A DNA stretch of 64,000 bases from an uncultured Bacilli bacterium (GCA_947625425.1 CANQOH010000002.1:1-64000), one strand, 5' to 3'; positions 17,605-25,636 are shown, numbered from the stretch's first letter. Numbers and translations are program-made. The notes: generated by a model not told the origin, from the letters alone.

Positions 17605-18339
17605 ATGTTAAGAGAATTTTTTGTTAATGAACATCCTAGATTTTTATTTCATCAATTTGGTTTAATTCATGATATTTTTATTGGCCTAGCGCTTATCGGT
17701 GTTATCGTTATTTATTTAAATCGTCATAAGATATCTAAAATTCCTAAAGAAAAAAATAAACTAATTTTAAAAATAAGTGCTGTTATTTTATTAATTAATA
17801 TGATTATTTTTACTTTTGGTAATTTATACTTTGGTAGTTTTGACTTTAATGAACATTTACCACTTCATCTCTGCTTTATTGCTAATTATCTATTTATCTT
17901 TGCTATTCTTTTTAATAAACAAAGTATTTTAAAAACTACAATCTTTTTATCATTTATCGGCCCAATCCCCGCTATTTTATGGCCTAACTTAGTTTCAACT
18001 ATTGATAACTTTAATTTCTGGCAATATGTTATATCTCATCATTTCTTCATCTGTATTAGTTTATATTCCTATTATGCCCTAAATTATCATGTTGAATTTA
18101 AAAACTTTATCATAACTTTTATTTTTACTAACTTCCTTATGTTAGCTATGTATCCTTTTAATCTAAAGTTTCATACAAATTATATTTTTTCTACTAAGAT
18201 TCCTGATAATGTTATTGTCCTATATCCATGGCTTAAACATTTTCCGCCAATGTTAACTTTAGAAGTAACTGGTTTAGTTATCTCCGGTTTAGTTTATTAC
18301 TTTATAATTCGTCGCAGAAATCAAGAATTAGCTGATTAA
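17605..18339 (+). CDS. TIGR02206/YwaF-like integral membrane protein
   Basis: 244 residues, about seven TM helices. Signatures of the YwaF/TMEM164-like group are visible: NEHLPLHLC (about 84-92), a FIGPIPAILWP-type segment, FWQYVISHHFF (about 139-149) and a long YNLNF-like loop before the last helix. Bacterial members have no proven function. It is a single-gene unit; no clear promoter consensus was found before it, and the SD is GAAGGGAAG (17590-17598). Confidence 0.8.
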   Translation: MLREFFVNEHPRFLFHQFGLIHDIFIGLALIGVIVIYLNRHKISKIPKEKNKLILKISAVILLINMIIFTFGNLYFGSFDFNEHLPLHLCFIANYLFIFAILFNKQSILKTTIFLSFIGPIPAILWPNLVSTIDNFNFWQYVISHHFFICISLYSYYALNYHVEFKNFIITFIFTNFLMLAMYPFNLKFHTNYIFSTKIPDNVIVLYPWLKHFPPMLTLEVTGLVISGLVYYFIIRRRNQELAD

Positions 18340-18355
18340 TTTGCTAATTCTTTTT
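18323..18355 (+). terminator. Terminator overlapping the end of the YwaF-like gene
   Basis: AAGAATTAGC (18323-18332) / GCTAATTCTT (18343-18352), T-run; the 5' arm is coding sequence and the stop codon is in the loop. Confidence 0.8.
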
Positions 18356-18393
18356 GTTTATGTTAAATTATTTTAATCGAAGAGGTGATTAGT

Positions 18394-19215
18394 ATGAAAA
18401 TCCATAATGGTCAAGTAAAAAGTTTATCTGATGAAATTTTTTTATTACAAGTTGAAAACGTTATTTGTAGTGCTAATAGTGAAGTAGCATCGATTAAACA
18501 TGATATCAAACATAAAACACTTATTACTATTGCACCTTTTACTATTACTGCTTTAGTAAGTATACTTACTGAAAATCCTGATTTCTTAGCTCTAGGTGCT
18601 ACCTATGTTGGTGGTTGTGCTATTGTGAGTCTAATAAAAAATGCCATTAAAGAACATCGTGATTACTTAATCGCTCATGATCCAAATCTTATTAAAATTC
18701 ATCCTCATAATCCATATCATCCTGATACACGCTTTTATACAAGCAAAGATTTTATGAAAGAAGAAATAAAAAATCATCCATTTGAACTCAAGGATAATGA
18801 AGCTTCAATTCCATCATATGTATTTTTTAATATCGATGATGTCAAGAATCGCCTAACATTTGAATATAATGTATTAAATGGAGTATATGATCTTCCGCCT
18901 CTTACTATTAGTGATTCTGAGTGGGAAAGGATCTATTCTTTATTTAGTAGTGAAATACAAGATGAAACATCATTAGATGAATTGTATGAAGAAATTAATA
19001 AGATCTTAAGATTAACAATAGCTTATTGTCTATTAAATAAATGTCAAAGTATTAGTTTAAAAGAATTTATCTATATCCTAGAATATCAAGCTAAAATTAA
19101 TAAAAGTGGTTTAAATTACCAAAACATCGCTACCGAACTTAGTACTCTTTTACCACCACCAGTAATCATTGATTTAAAACCAATACTTGCTAAGAAGAAT
19201 GCAAAACATCTTTAA
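18394..19215 (+). CDS. Protein of unknown function with one central hydrophobic hairpin
   Basis: 273 residues, not recognised. Start 18394 follows AGAGGTGAT. Residues about 42-80 form two weak TM helices (LITIAPFTITALVSIL and FLALGATYVGGCAIVSLI). The remainder is hydrophilic with His-rich HPHNPYHPDTRF (about 108-119) and a helical C-terminus that ends in PPPVIIDLKP. No enzyme motif was identified. Not obviously in an operon with its neighbours. Confidence 0.6.
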   Translation: MKIHNGQVKSLSDEIFLLQVENVICSANSEVASIKHDIKHKTLITIAPFTITALVSILTENPDFLALGATYVGGCAIVSLIKNAIKEHRDYLIAHDPNLIKIHPHNPYHPDTRFYTSKDFMKEEIKNHPFELKDNEASIPSYVFFNIDDVKNRLTFEYNVLNGVYDLPPLTISDSEWERIYSLFSSEIQDETSLDELYEEINKILRLTIAYCLLNKCQSISLKEFIYILEYQAKINKSGLNYQNIATELSTLLPPPVIIDLKPILAKKNAKHL

Positions 19216-19233
19216 AAGGTCATATTAATTTTG

Positions 19234-19239
19234 TATAAT
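19234..19239 (+). promoter_or_regulatory. -10 element of the DUF1287 gene
   Basis: TATAAT. An ATG follows only 6 nt later (19245), so the real start is probably the TTG at 19263, which has GAGTGAT as SD. Confidence 0.55.
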
Positions 19240-19262
19240 TAATTATGAAAAGAGTGATTTTA

Positions 19263-19979
19263 TTGCAAAATTTATCTAACTGTCTTAAGAAAAATGTGTT
19301 ACGTAATTTTCTAATAATATGTGCTATTTTAATCTTTACGATTGTAACTATTTTCTTTATGAATAAGTTTAATTTAGTTCCTAAAAAATATTATCAAGCT
19401 AAAGACTTTGATATTAAAACTATTTATAGTAGTGTTGATTTTGATGATGACGATATTGATGATTATTCTGACTTTTTATTAGGTGCTCGTAAAGATGCTG
19501 AAAATCACCCAACATATGTTAGTAAATACTATGCTGATTCTTATCCTCCCGATAGTGAAGGTGTTTGTACCGATGTTATCTGGCGTGCTTTTAAAAATGC
19601 CGGTTATAGTCTTCGTGATATGGTTGATAATGATATAAAGAATAATCCTACTGATTATCCGGATATCGAATATCGTGATAAAAATATTGACTTTAGAAGA
19701 GTAAATAATTTACGTGTTTTCTTTTCAAAGTATGCTATCAGTTTAACTAAAGATTATAAAAAGATTGAAGAGTGGCAACCAGGTGATATTGTTTTTCTAA
19801 ATAATAATCATGTTGGTATGGTTTCTGATCGTCGTAATGACAAAGGTTATACTTATATCATTCATAATGGTGGTCAAATAAATAGGGAAGAAGACGTTAT
19901 TGCTAATTATAAAATCACCGGTCATTATCGTTTTGATGCTTCTAAAATAGATGAGAAATTTTTAGTTGCCTTTGAATAA
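19263..19979 (+). CDS. Membrane-anchored DUF1287 protein (NlpC/P60-like cysteine peptidase fold)
   Basis: 238 residues from the TTG at 19263, chosen because GAGTGAT sits 7 nt before it and the in-frame ATG at 19245 would leave almost no leader. One TM helix (about 17-36) anchors an outside domain. DUF1287 features are GARKDAENHP, then GVCTDVIWRAFKNAGY with the putative nucleophile Cys, then IEEWQPGDIVF and NNHVGMVSD with the His, then IIHNGG. The Cys-His pair and the fold suggest a peptidoglycan or amide hydrolase, which is unproven for this family. Confidence 0.85.
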   Translation: MQNLSNCLKKNVLRNFLIICAILIFTIVTIFFMNKFNLVPKKYYQAKDFDIKTIYSSVDFDDDDIDDYSDFLLGARKDAENHPTYVSKYYADSYPPDSEGVCTDVIWRAFKNAGYSLRDMVDNDIKNNPTDYPDIEYRDKNIDFRRVNNLRVFFSKYAISLTKDYKKIEEWQPGDIVFLNNNHVGMVSDRRNDKGYTYIIHNGGQINREEDVIANYKITGHYRFDASKIDEKFLVAFE

Positions 19980-20004
19980 AAAGCTTACTAAAAATAATAA
20001 AAAA

Positions 20005-20013
20005 TGTTATAAT
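20005..20013 (+). promoter_or_regulatory. Extended -10 promoter of the carD unit
   Basis: TGTTATAAT; transcription is expected near 20020, at the base of the leader hairpin. Confidence 0.6.
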
Positions 20014-20022
20014 ATAAATACA

Positions 20023-20066
20023 ACGAGTAGCTTAGGCGTAAGTCCAGTTGAGCTACTCGTCTTTTT
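20023..20066 (+). terminator. Leader terminator hairpin / candidate attenuator before carD
   Basis: ACGAGTAGCT (20023-20032) pairs perfectly with AGCTACTCGT (20051-20060), 18-base loop, then C and five T. It is GC-rich for this genome and lies between the TGTTATAAT box and the carD SD. It may regulate carD by attenuation or may end the upstream DUF1287 transcript. Confidence 0.6.
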
Positions 20067-20086
20067 AGGCAAGGGTGGGTGTTTAT

Positions 20087-20581
20087 ATGTATAAAATAAA
20101 TGATTATCTTTTATATAAAAGAGAAGTATGTCTTATTAAAGATATAAAACCTCATTATTATCAAGATCGTGATTATTATGTCTTAACTCCCGTAAATGAT
20201 GAATCATTAACTATTAATGTTCCTGTTGATTCAAAAGATATCCAAGCTATTTTAACTAAAGACCAAGCTTTAGATATTATTAAATCCATTAAAGATGTTG
20301 AATGTTTAGATCTTGATGAAAAATCGTTAGAAAATGCCTATAAAGAATTATTAAGTACTCATAACCCTTTAGATTTAGCCAAAATAATTAAAACAACTTA
20401 TCTTCGTAATCAAAAAAGATTAAATAGTGGTAAAAAGATTGCTGATAAAGATAATAATTACTTTAATTTGGCGGAAAAATATTTATATACTACTTTAGGA
20501 ATAGCTCTTAACATGTCTTATGAAGAATGCAAAGAATATGTCATTGATTTTATTTCTAAACAAGAAAAGGAGCTTAATTAA
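20087..20581 (+). CDS. CarD/CdnL-family transcription factor
   Basis: 164 residues; start 20087 follows GGGTGGG. CarD proteins bind the RNA polymerase beta subunit and stabilise the open promoter complex. The N-terminal Tudor-like domain is visible (YKINDYLLYKREVCLI, then YYVLTPVNDESLTINVPV, about residues 2-54), followed by the helical domain that ends in the NLAEKYLYTTLGIALNMS region. It lies behind a possible attenuator and one base before an alpha-CTD-like gene, so both products may act on RNA polymerase. The family call is firm. Confidence 0.88.
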   Translation: MYKINDYLLYKREVCLIKDIKPHYYQDRDYYVLTPVNDESLTINVPVDSKDIQAILTKDQALDIIKSIKDVECLDLDEKSLENAYKELLSTHNPLDLAKIIKTTYLRNQKRLNSGKKIADKDNNYFNLAEKYLYTTLGIALNMSYEECKEYVIDFISKQEKELN

Positions 20582-20582
20582 T

Positions 20583-20795
20583 ATGTTAAATATTGATGAA
20601 CAAATAACAAAATTAAACTTATCTGAAGAACTAATCCAAAAATTAAAAAGTAAAAATATTAATACTCTCAAAGATTTATGGATTTTAAAACGTAAAGAAC
20701 TTAAAGAAAAAGAATTCAATGATTCAGAAATTAAAAGTCTTATTATCGCTCTTCAATTACAAGGTTTAGATTTAAATAAAAAAATGTATAACTAA
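20583..20795 (+). CDS. Small protein resembling a stand-alone RNA polymerase alpha C-terminal domain
   Basis: 70 residues, starting at 20583 with AAAGGAG as SD inside the end of carD. The layout I-x2-L-x-LS-x3-L-x3-NI-x-TL-x-DL, a polar helix, then I-x2-L-x4-L-x-GL-x-L matches the helix-hairpin-helix core of the RpoA C-terminal domain (helices that bind UP elements and regulators). No other domain is present. Translational coupling to carD suggests a joint transcription role; this is inference, and a general HhH protein is an alternative. Confidence 0.6.
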   Translation: MLNIDEQITKLNLSEELIQKLKSKNINTLKDLWILKRKELKEKEFNDSEIKSLIIALQLQGLDLNKKMYN

Positions 20796-20820
20796 AAAAG
20801 CTAGAAAAATCTAGCTTTTT
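20795..20820. terminator. Bidirectional terminator between the carD unit and the XRE gene
   Basis: AAAAAGCTAGA (20795-20805) / TCTAGCTTTTT (20810-20820), AAAA loop; serves both convergent genes. Confidence 0.85.
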
Positions 20821-21100
20821 AATCACCATTAATAAGTTTTTCATCTATTCTTTTGTGTTTGATAATTTTTTTTTCATCATATTTTATTAAATCAGCTGGA
20901 GTAACGCGAATTTTAAGTAACTTAGATATTCCTTCAGCAAGCTTATCAAGCATTTCTAAGGAAGGATTTCTTCTTCTTTTTTCTAGTTGATTTTCATATA
21001 TAAGACTTGTATCTAATGCTTCGGCGAATTTTTCTTGAGAAAGTTTAGACATATAACGATAATATTTTAAATTAATAGCTAAAATATCTTTACTAATCAA
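20819..21100 (-). CDS. XRE-family HTH transcriptional regulator
   Basis: 93 residues, starting with TTG at 21100 after GAGGTGAG. A Cro/CI helix-turn-helix covers about residues 9-60: LAINLKYYRYMSKLSQEKFAEAL, then SLIYENQLEKRRRNPSLEMLDKL. No sensor domain. It is divergent from the ADP-ribosylglycohydrolase gene and may control it or itself; the shared ACGGGT-containing 14-mer in the gap is a candidate site. Target genes are unknown. Confidence 0.8.
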   Translation of the reverse strand: MISKDILAINLKYYRYMSKLSQEKFAEALDTSLIYENQLEKRRRNPSLEMLDKLAEGISKLLKIRVTPADLIKYDEKKIIKHKRIDEKLINGD

Positions 21101-21156
21101 AAAAACTCACCTCGGTTTCATAATTATTTTTATTATATAGATTGCTCAAATAAAAT

Positions 21157-21170
21157 TCTTTTATACGGGT
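21157..21170. promoter_or_regulatory. 14-mer also found at 47104-47117
   Basis: TCTTTTATACGGGT lies between the divergent XRE and ADP-ribosylglycohydrolase genes and recurs exactly in another divergent gap at 47104. Possible shared operator; function unknown. Confidence 0.35.
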
Positions 21171-21271
21171 ATTATAAAAACTTTAATCTGTTTTCAAATC
21201 TTCAAAATTGAAATTATAATAATGGACTTTATAATATTGTTTTGATAAAATATATGTAGGTGGGTGAGATT

Positions 21272-22207
21272 ATGAAGTCAAAATATCTTGGCGGTTTAAT
21301 GGGCTTTGTTATTGGTGATGCTTTTGGTGTACCAGTGGAATTTGTCTCTCGTCGTGACCTTCTTAAGAATCCTGTTACTAAAATGACAGGCTATGGTACT
21401 TATAATCTACCAGCCGGTACATGGTCTGATGATACTTCAATGATGATTGCTACCATTGATTCTATTAATTCTAAACAGACTATTGATTTAAATGATATTG
21501 CATTAAAATTCGTTGCTTGGAAAAATCATGCGACTTATACCGCTTTAGGTGAAGTCTTTGATATCGGTAATACTTGTTCTAAAGCTATTAATAACTTTGA
21601 AGAAAATCATGATCCATATACTTGTGGTTTAAAAGATATTAATTCTAATGGTAATGGTTCATTAATGCGTATCTTACCACTTGCATATTATGCAACGGAA
21701 AAAAGATTAAAAGACTATGAAATACTAGAACTTGTTCGTGATGTTTCATCACTAACTCATGCGCATGAAATAAGTATTATGGGTTGTTATATCTATGTTC
21801 GTTATGCTATGTTTATCTTAAATGGTAAAGATAAATATTCGGCTTATAGTATGATTAAAAGTGTTGATTATACGATGTTTAGTGAAGAAACCAGAAATGC
21901 TTATAAGAGATTACTAACCGAAGATATCTCTAAGTTAACTATTAATGATATTTCGTCTAGTGGTTATGTTGTTGATTCCTTAGAAAGTGCTATTTGGGTT
22001 ACTTTACAAAGTGAAAACTTTAAAGAAGCTATTATTGGTGCTGTTAACTTAGGAAGTGATACTGATACGATTGGCGCTTTAACTGGTGGCTTATCCGGTA
22101 TCATCTATGGCGATGAATTAATTCCTGAAGATTGGAAAAATGCTATTGCTCGTAAAGAATATCTCTTAGATATCTTTGAAGAATTCTACGAAAATAAATA
22201 TGAATAG
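21272..22207 (+). CDS. ADP-ribosylglycohydrolase (DraG/ARH-like) family protein
   Basis: 311 residues; start 21272 after GGTGGGTGAG. The family removes ADP-ribose from proteins or related N/O-glycosidic bonds with a two-Mg2+ centre. Visible metal ligands and motifs are GFVIGDAFGVPVE near the start, TWSDDTSMMIAT (about 51-62), GNGSLMRILP (about 128-137) and GSDTDTIGALTGG (about 263-275). All acidic ligands appear intact, so it should be active. No partner ADP-ribosyltransferase is evident nearby. Confidence 0.92.
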   Translation: MKSKYLGGLMGFVIGDAFGVPVEFVSRRDLLKNPVTKMTGYGTYNLPAGTWSDDTSMMIATIDSINSKQTIDLNDIALKFVAWKNHATYTALGEVFDIGNTCSKAINNFEENHDPYTCGLKDINSNGNGSLMRILPLAYYATEKRLKDYEILELVRDVSSLTHAHEISIMGCYIYVRYAMFILNGKDKYSAYSMIKSVDYTMFSEETRNAYKRLLTEDISKLTINDISSSGYVVDSLESAIWVTLQSENFKEAIIGAVNLGSDTDTIGALTGGLSGIIYGDELIPEDWKNAIARKEYLLDIFEEFYENKYE

Positions 22208-22212
22208 TTTAT

Positions 22213-22240
22213 AAATTCCTAAAGTTTTAGGAATTTTTTT
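22213..22240 (+). terminator. Terminator of the ADP-ribosylglycohydrolase gene
   Basis: AAATTCCTAAA (22213-22223) / TTTAGGAATTT (22226-22236), T-run. Confidence 0.8.
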
Positions 22241-22298
22241 AACCTTTAAAAAGGAAATAAAACTTCTATCAATAATATATAGGGTAGAAGGAGAAAGT

Positions 22299-23165
22299 AT
22301 GAACAATAATAAAATAAAATTTATCTCCCTTATGCAAGATATTGTCTTTAAAACGGTATGGCAAAGTGAGGATGAATTAATTAAAAGATATTGGAATAGA
22401 TTATTACAGTATATAGTAGGGTTAGATACTAGTAGCTATAACTTAACAATGAATGAATTACCCATAAATAATATTGAAAGTATTTCAAGCAGAGTAGATA
22501 TTTTACTTGAGTCACCAAAAAACCCTATTAAGATAAATATCGAATTAAATCCTATTAATAAGAAAACAACCCATAATAAAAATAATAGTTATTTATATAA
22601 GATTGCTGGTGAGATGTACAAAAAGAATAGTGAAATGATTTATGATAAAAATATCAGAATAATTCAAATCAATTTTAATGGTTTTTATCATAAAGATCAT
22701 AATTATCCTATATCACGATATAAATTATATGATAAAAAGAAAAGAGATACTATTAAAGATATAGAAATCATTAATATTTATTTACCAGTATTTAAAAAAC
22801 TATGTTATACTAAAGACAATGAAATATATAAGGATTTTGCTATGTTTGAAGCTAAAAGTTTTGAAGAAATGTCAAAATATGTAAGTAATGATGAAAGTAG
22901 GAGGAAAGTTATGGAAAAATTATCAAGAATTATAATCGATAAAGATGTTCCAACATATGATTATGGAGCATATTTAGATGCTTTACATAAAGAAGTAGCA
23001 CGTGATGCTCATAAAGAAGGTCTTAAAAAAGGGATCAAAGAAGGTCGCAAAGAAGGTCGCAAAGAAGGACAAAAAAATATCATAATTAAACTAATATCAA
23101 GTGGTATGTCTAAAGAAGAAATATCTCAAAGACTTAATATTCCCATAAATAAAATTAATATCTAA
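22299..23165 (+). CDS. Rpn-family PD-(D/E)XK nuclease / putative transposase
   Basis: 288 residues. Rpn proteins are DNA endonucleases that promote RecA-independent recombination; some are called transposases although no transposon is needed. The nuclease core is seen in SSRVDILLESP followed by IKINIELNPINKK (about 67-90), giving the D...E-x-N/K arrangement. The C-terminus has the characteristic KEGxKKGxKEGRKEGRKEGQ linker and a small HTH-like tail (GMSKEEISQRLNI). SD GAAGGAG. No terminal inverted repeats or target duplication seen around it. It occupies the position just upstream of sigG. Confidence 0.85.
   Translation: MNNNKIKFISLMQDIVFKTVWQSEDELIKRYWNRLLQYIVGLDTSSYNLTMNELPINNIESISSRVDILLESPKNPIKINIELNPINKKTTHNKNNSYLYKIAGEMYKKNSEMIYDKNIRIIQINFNGFYHKDHNYPISRYKLYDKKKRDTIKDIEIINIYLPVFKKLCYTKDNEIYKDFAMFEAKSFEEMSKYVSNDESRRKVMEKLSRIIIDKDVPTYDYGAYLDALHKEVARDAHKEGLKKGIKEGRKEGRKEGQKNIIIKLISSGMSKEEISQRLNIPINKINI
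23023..23064 (+). repeat. Short tandem repeat inside the Rpn gene
   Basis: A 12-bp unit close to AAAGAAGGTCGC is repeated about three times and encodes KEGR repeats, as is common in Rpn linkers. Confidence 0.7.
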
Positions 23166-23185
23166 AATAATATGATGAATAAAAT

Positions 23186-23225
23186 AACTCCTTTTTAACC
23201 TATATAAGGTTGAAAGGAGTTTTTA
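23186..23225 (+). promoter_or_regulatory. Hairpin that contains the sigG ribosome binding site
   Basis: ACTCCTTT (23187-23194) pairs with AAAGGAGT (23213-23220) and AACCT (23197-23201) with AGGTT (23207-23211), loop ATATA, then T residues. The AAAGGAG SD of sigG is in the 3' arm; ATG is at 23227. It can act as terminator for the Rpn gene and as an RBS lock on read-through RNA. Confidence 0.75.
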
Positions 23226-23226
23226 T

Positions 23227-24000
23227 ATGTATAATAAAAAAGTTGAAATACCAGGTATAAATACTGGTACTTTAAAAACTTTAAGTAATGATGAAATGAC
23301 TCGTTTATTTATTGAAATGAAAAATGGTAGTAAAGAAGCTAAAGATAAATTAGTCGAAGGTAATTTAAAACTTGTCCTAAGTATTTTAAAACGTTTTAAA
23401 ACTAATGCTAATAATATCAATGATATGTTTCAAATAGGGTGTATTGGTTTAATTAAAGCCATTGATAACTTTGATTTAAGTTTAAATGTCTGTTTTAGTA
23501 CTTATGCTGTCTTCTTAATCAAAGGTGAAATCTTAAGAGCTTTCCGTGATGAAACTCCTATTAGAGTAAGTCGTAGTACTAAAGATATCGCTTATAAAAT
23601 CTTAGCTTATAAAGAAAAATACTATAATACCTATGGTACAGAACCAACTAATAGTGAAATTGCTAAAGAACTAGGTATTGAAGAATACTTTATTTCTTAT
23701 GCCCTAACTAGTTTAAAAGAACCAATAAGTATTCATACCCCAATCTATAATGATGGTGGTGATACTATCTATCTTTTAGATCAATTATCTAATCCCAAAC
23801 CAGAATATGATCGTGAAACACTATTATTACTTAGAAAAGCACTAAGTAAATTAAAAGATCGTGAACGCAAGATAATTTATAGTAGGTATATTATCGGTAA
23901 AACCCAAACTGAACTCAGTGAAGAACTTCATATCTCTCAAGCCCAAGTATCACGTATAGAAAAAACGGCATTAGAAAATATAAAAAGACTAGTGAAATAA
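23227..24000 (+). CDS. sigG: Sporulation sigma factor SigG
   Basis: 257 residues. SigG drives late gene expression in the forespore of endospore formers. Alignment by memory to B. subtilis SigG is strong: KVEIPGINTGTL at the N-terminus, EGNLKLVLSILKRF, DMFQIGCIGLIKAIDNFDLS (region 2.1-2.2), FSTYAVFLIKGEI and RDETPIRVSRSTKDIAYK (2.4-3.0), IYNDGGDTIYLLDQ, and region 4 with TQTELSEELHISQAQVSRIEK. SigF is the nearest alternative, but the N-terminal KVEI-x-G and IYNDGGD match SigG. ylmC follows as in B. subtilis, while spoIIGA-sigE is not upstream; an Rpn gene is there. Confidence 0.88.
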   Translation: MYNKKVEIPGINTGTLKTLSNDEMTRLFIEMKNGSKEAKDKLVEGNLKLVLSILKRFKTNANNINDMFQIGCIGLIKAIDNFDLSLNVCFSTYAVFLIKGEILRAFRDETPIRVSRSTKDIAYKILAYKEKYYNTYGTEPTNSEIAKELGIEEYFISYALTSLKEPISIHTPIYNDGGDTIYLLDQLSNPKPEYDRETLLLLRKALSKLKDRERKIIYSRYIIGKTQTELSEELHISQAQVSRIEKTALENIKRLVK

Positions 24001-24030
24001 AAAGAAACATATAATTAATAAGGTGGTTAT

Positions 24031-24255
24031 ATGTTTTTATCTGATTTACAAAGTAAAGATATTATAAGCGTTAAAGATGGTCGTAAAATAGGTCGTATTG
24101 TTGATGCCGAAATAAATAGTCAAGGTCGTATTATAAATCTTATTATTGAAGAGAAAAAAACATTTCGTAAATTTATTGTTTCAACTGAAGACACTAAGGT
24201 TTCATTTGATAATATATCCAAGATTGGTGAAGATGTAATTTTAGTTAATTTATGA
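24031..24255 (+). CDS. ylmC: YlmC/YmxH-family PRC-barrel protein
   Basis: 74 residues, one PRC-barrel domain: LQSKDIISVKDGRKIGRIVDAEI at the N-terminus, then GRIINLIIEE and a C-terminal ISKIGEDVILVNL. YlmC/YmxH proteins are linked to sporulation in Bacillota, with no defined biochemical role. It lies 30 nt after sigG, matching B. subtilis gene order, so it is likely in the sigG operon. SD AAGGTGG. Confidence 0.85.
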   Translation: MFLSDLQSKDIISVKDGRKIGRIVDAEINSQGRIINLIIEEKKTFRKFIVSTEDTKVSFDNISKIGEDVILVNL

Positions 24256-24261
24256 TATAAT
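24253..24261 (+). promoter_or_regulatory. Extended -10 promoter of lspA-rluD
   Basis: TGATATAAT; it begins in the TGA stop codon region of ylmC and lies 19 nt before the lspA start. Confidence 0.6.
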
Positions 24262-24279
24262 GCTAAAGAGGTGGCCAAA

Positions 24280-24792
24280 ATGAATAAGAAAATCTTAATT
24301 ACTGCAACAATCATTTTAGCACTAGATCAACTAACCAAAATAATGGCTTCAATATGGTTAAAATTAAATACTAGTTTTCAAGTAATACCACATTTTTTTT
24401 ATTTGACTTTATGTCATAATTATGGTGCGGCTTGGGGTATTCTAAAAAATTCTAAAGCTATAATTATTATTGGTACTTTATTAGCCATTATTTTAATTTA
24501 TCATTTTATTTTTTGTTTTAAAAAGAATAATCGCAATGATTTAGCTTTTGGCTTTCTAATTGGTGGTTTAGCTGGTAATTTAATTGATCGTATTATTTTT
24601 GGTTATGTAAGAGATTTTTTAGATTTTTATCTATTTAAATACGATTATCCAGTATTTAATGTCGCTGATATTGCTATTGTAATAGGTATTATTTTATTAA
24701 TATATGCTGTCTTTAAAGGGGAAGATGTAAATGAAGATAACAGTTCTAAAGGAAGAAGCAAACGAAAGACTAGACAAGTATCTAGTAAGTAA
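24280..24792 (+). CDS. lspA: Lipoprotein signal peptidase (signal peptidase II)
   Basis: 170 residues; start 24280 after AGAGGTGG. The enzyme is a membrane aspartyl protease that removes the signal peptide from diacylated prolipoproteins. Four TM helices; family motifs NYGAAWGIL, GGLAGNLIDRI with the first catalytic Asp, VRDFLDF, and VFNVADIAI with the second Asp. The C-terminal tail (KGEDVNEDNSSKGRSKR...) is longer than usual because the reading frame runs 62 nt into rluD. Confidence 0.95.
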   Translation: MNKKILITATIILALDQLTKIMASIWLKLNTSFQVIPHFFYLTLCHNYGAAWGILKNSKAIIIIGTLLAIILIYHFIFCFKKNNRNDLAFGFLIGGLAGNLIDRIIFGYVRDFLDFYLFKYDYPVFNVADIAIVIGIILLIYAVFKGEDVNEDNSSKGRSKRKTRQVSSK

Positions 24793-25636
24793 AACCGATT
24801 ATACTCGTTCTTTAATTGCTAAAATGTTAGATACAAAAGATATTTTAGTTAATAATAAGTTCGAAAAAGCTTCTTATAAAGTTAAAGAAAATGATGAAAT
24901 TATTATTCCAGATAATTACATAAAAGAAGTTGATATCACGCCAACTGAGATGAAACTTGATATTGTATATGAAGATGATGACTTAATGATTATTAATAAA
25001 CCAAGTGGTTTAGTAGTTCATCCTGGAAGTGGTAACTATAATAATACTTTAGTAAATGGTCTAATGTATTATACTGATAGTTTAAGTGACCTTAATGGGG
25101 AAGAAAGACCAGGTATTGTTCATCGTATTGATAAAGATACCTCTGGTTTATTAGTTGTTGCTAAGAATAATAAAACTCATGCTATTTTAACTGATTATTT
25201 TAAAGAGCATGAAAATATTAAAAGAGAATATATTGCTTTAATATGTGGTGAATTTCCACATGATTCCGCCACCATTGATGCGCCAATTGGTCGTGATCCT
25301 AAAGACCGTAAAAAAATGACTGTTATTGCCGAAAATTCCAAACCAGCCATTACCTATATGAAAGTATTAAAAAGGTATAAAGGTTATACCTTAGTTAGTT
25401 TAGTTTTAAAAACCGGTCGTACTCATCAAATAAGAGTTCACATGCAATATATTGGTTATCCAATCTATAATGATCCCGTATATAATAACAAACCAGCTAC
25501 TGAATTTGGTCAATTCTTACATTCTGCCAAAATTGATTTTATTCATCCCATAACTAAAGAACATCTCCATTTTGAATGCCCATTACCTACATATTTTCAA
25601 AACTTTATAGATTCATTAGAAACAAATCAAAAATAA
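24731..25636 (+). CDS. rluD: RluD-family 23S rRNA pseudouridine synthase
   Basis: 301 residues. N-terminal S4 RNA-binding domain (ERLDKYLVSKTDYTRS, about 12-27, through residue 60), then the catalytic domain with NKPSGLVVHPG, HRIDKDTSGLLVVAK with the catalytic Asp near 134, and TGRTHQIRVHM near 225-235. It makes pseudouridine in large-subunit rRNA. The gene starts inside lspA (62-nt overlap) with AAAGGGGAA as SD; both N-terminus of RluD and C-terminal tail of LspA are coded by the same DNA in different frames. Confidence 0.93.
   Translation: MKITVLKEEANERLDKYLVSKTDYTRSLIAKMLDTKDILVNNKFEKASYKVKENDEIIIPDNYIKEVDITPTEMKLDIVYEDDDLMIINKPSGLVVHPGSGNYNNTLVNGLMYYTDSLSDLNGEERPGIVHRIDKDTSGLLVVAKNNKTHAILTDYFKEHENIKREYIALICGEFPHDSATIDAPIGRDPKDRKKMTVIAENSKPAITYMKVLKRYKGYTLVSLVLKTGRTHQIRVHMQYIGYPIYNDPVYNNKPATEFGQFLHSAKIDFIHPITKEHLHFECPLPTYFQNFIDSLETNQK

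Noticed and set aside
19245..19262. ATG at 19245 as start of the DUF1287 gene (leaderless translation)
   Set aside because: The TTG at 19263 has a GAGTGAT ribosome site at normal spacing, while the ATG is only 6 nt past the -10 box.
23023..23064. Short direct repeats as a possible CRISPR or mobile-element end
   Set aside because: They encode the KEGR linker of an Rpn protein; no spacers or terminal inverted repeats.
22299..23165. Rpn gene as part of an insertion sequence
   Set aside because: No terminal inverted repeats, target duplications or accessory genes were found.
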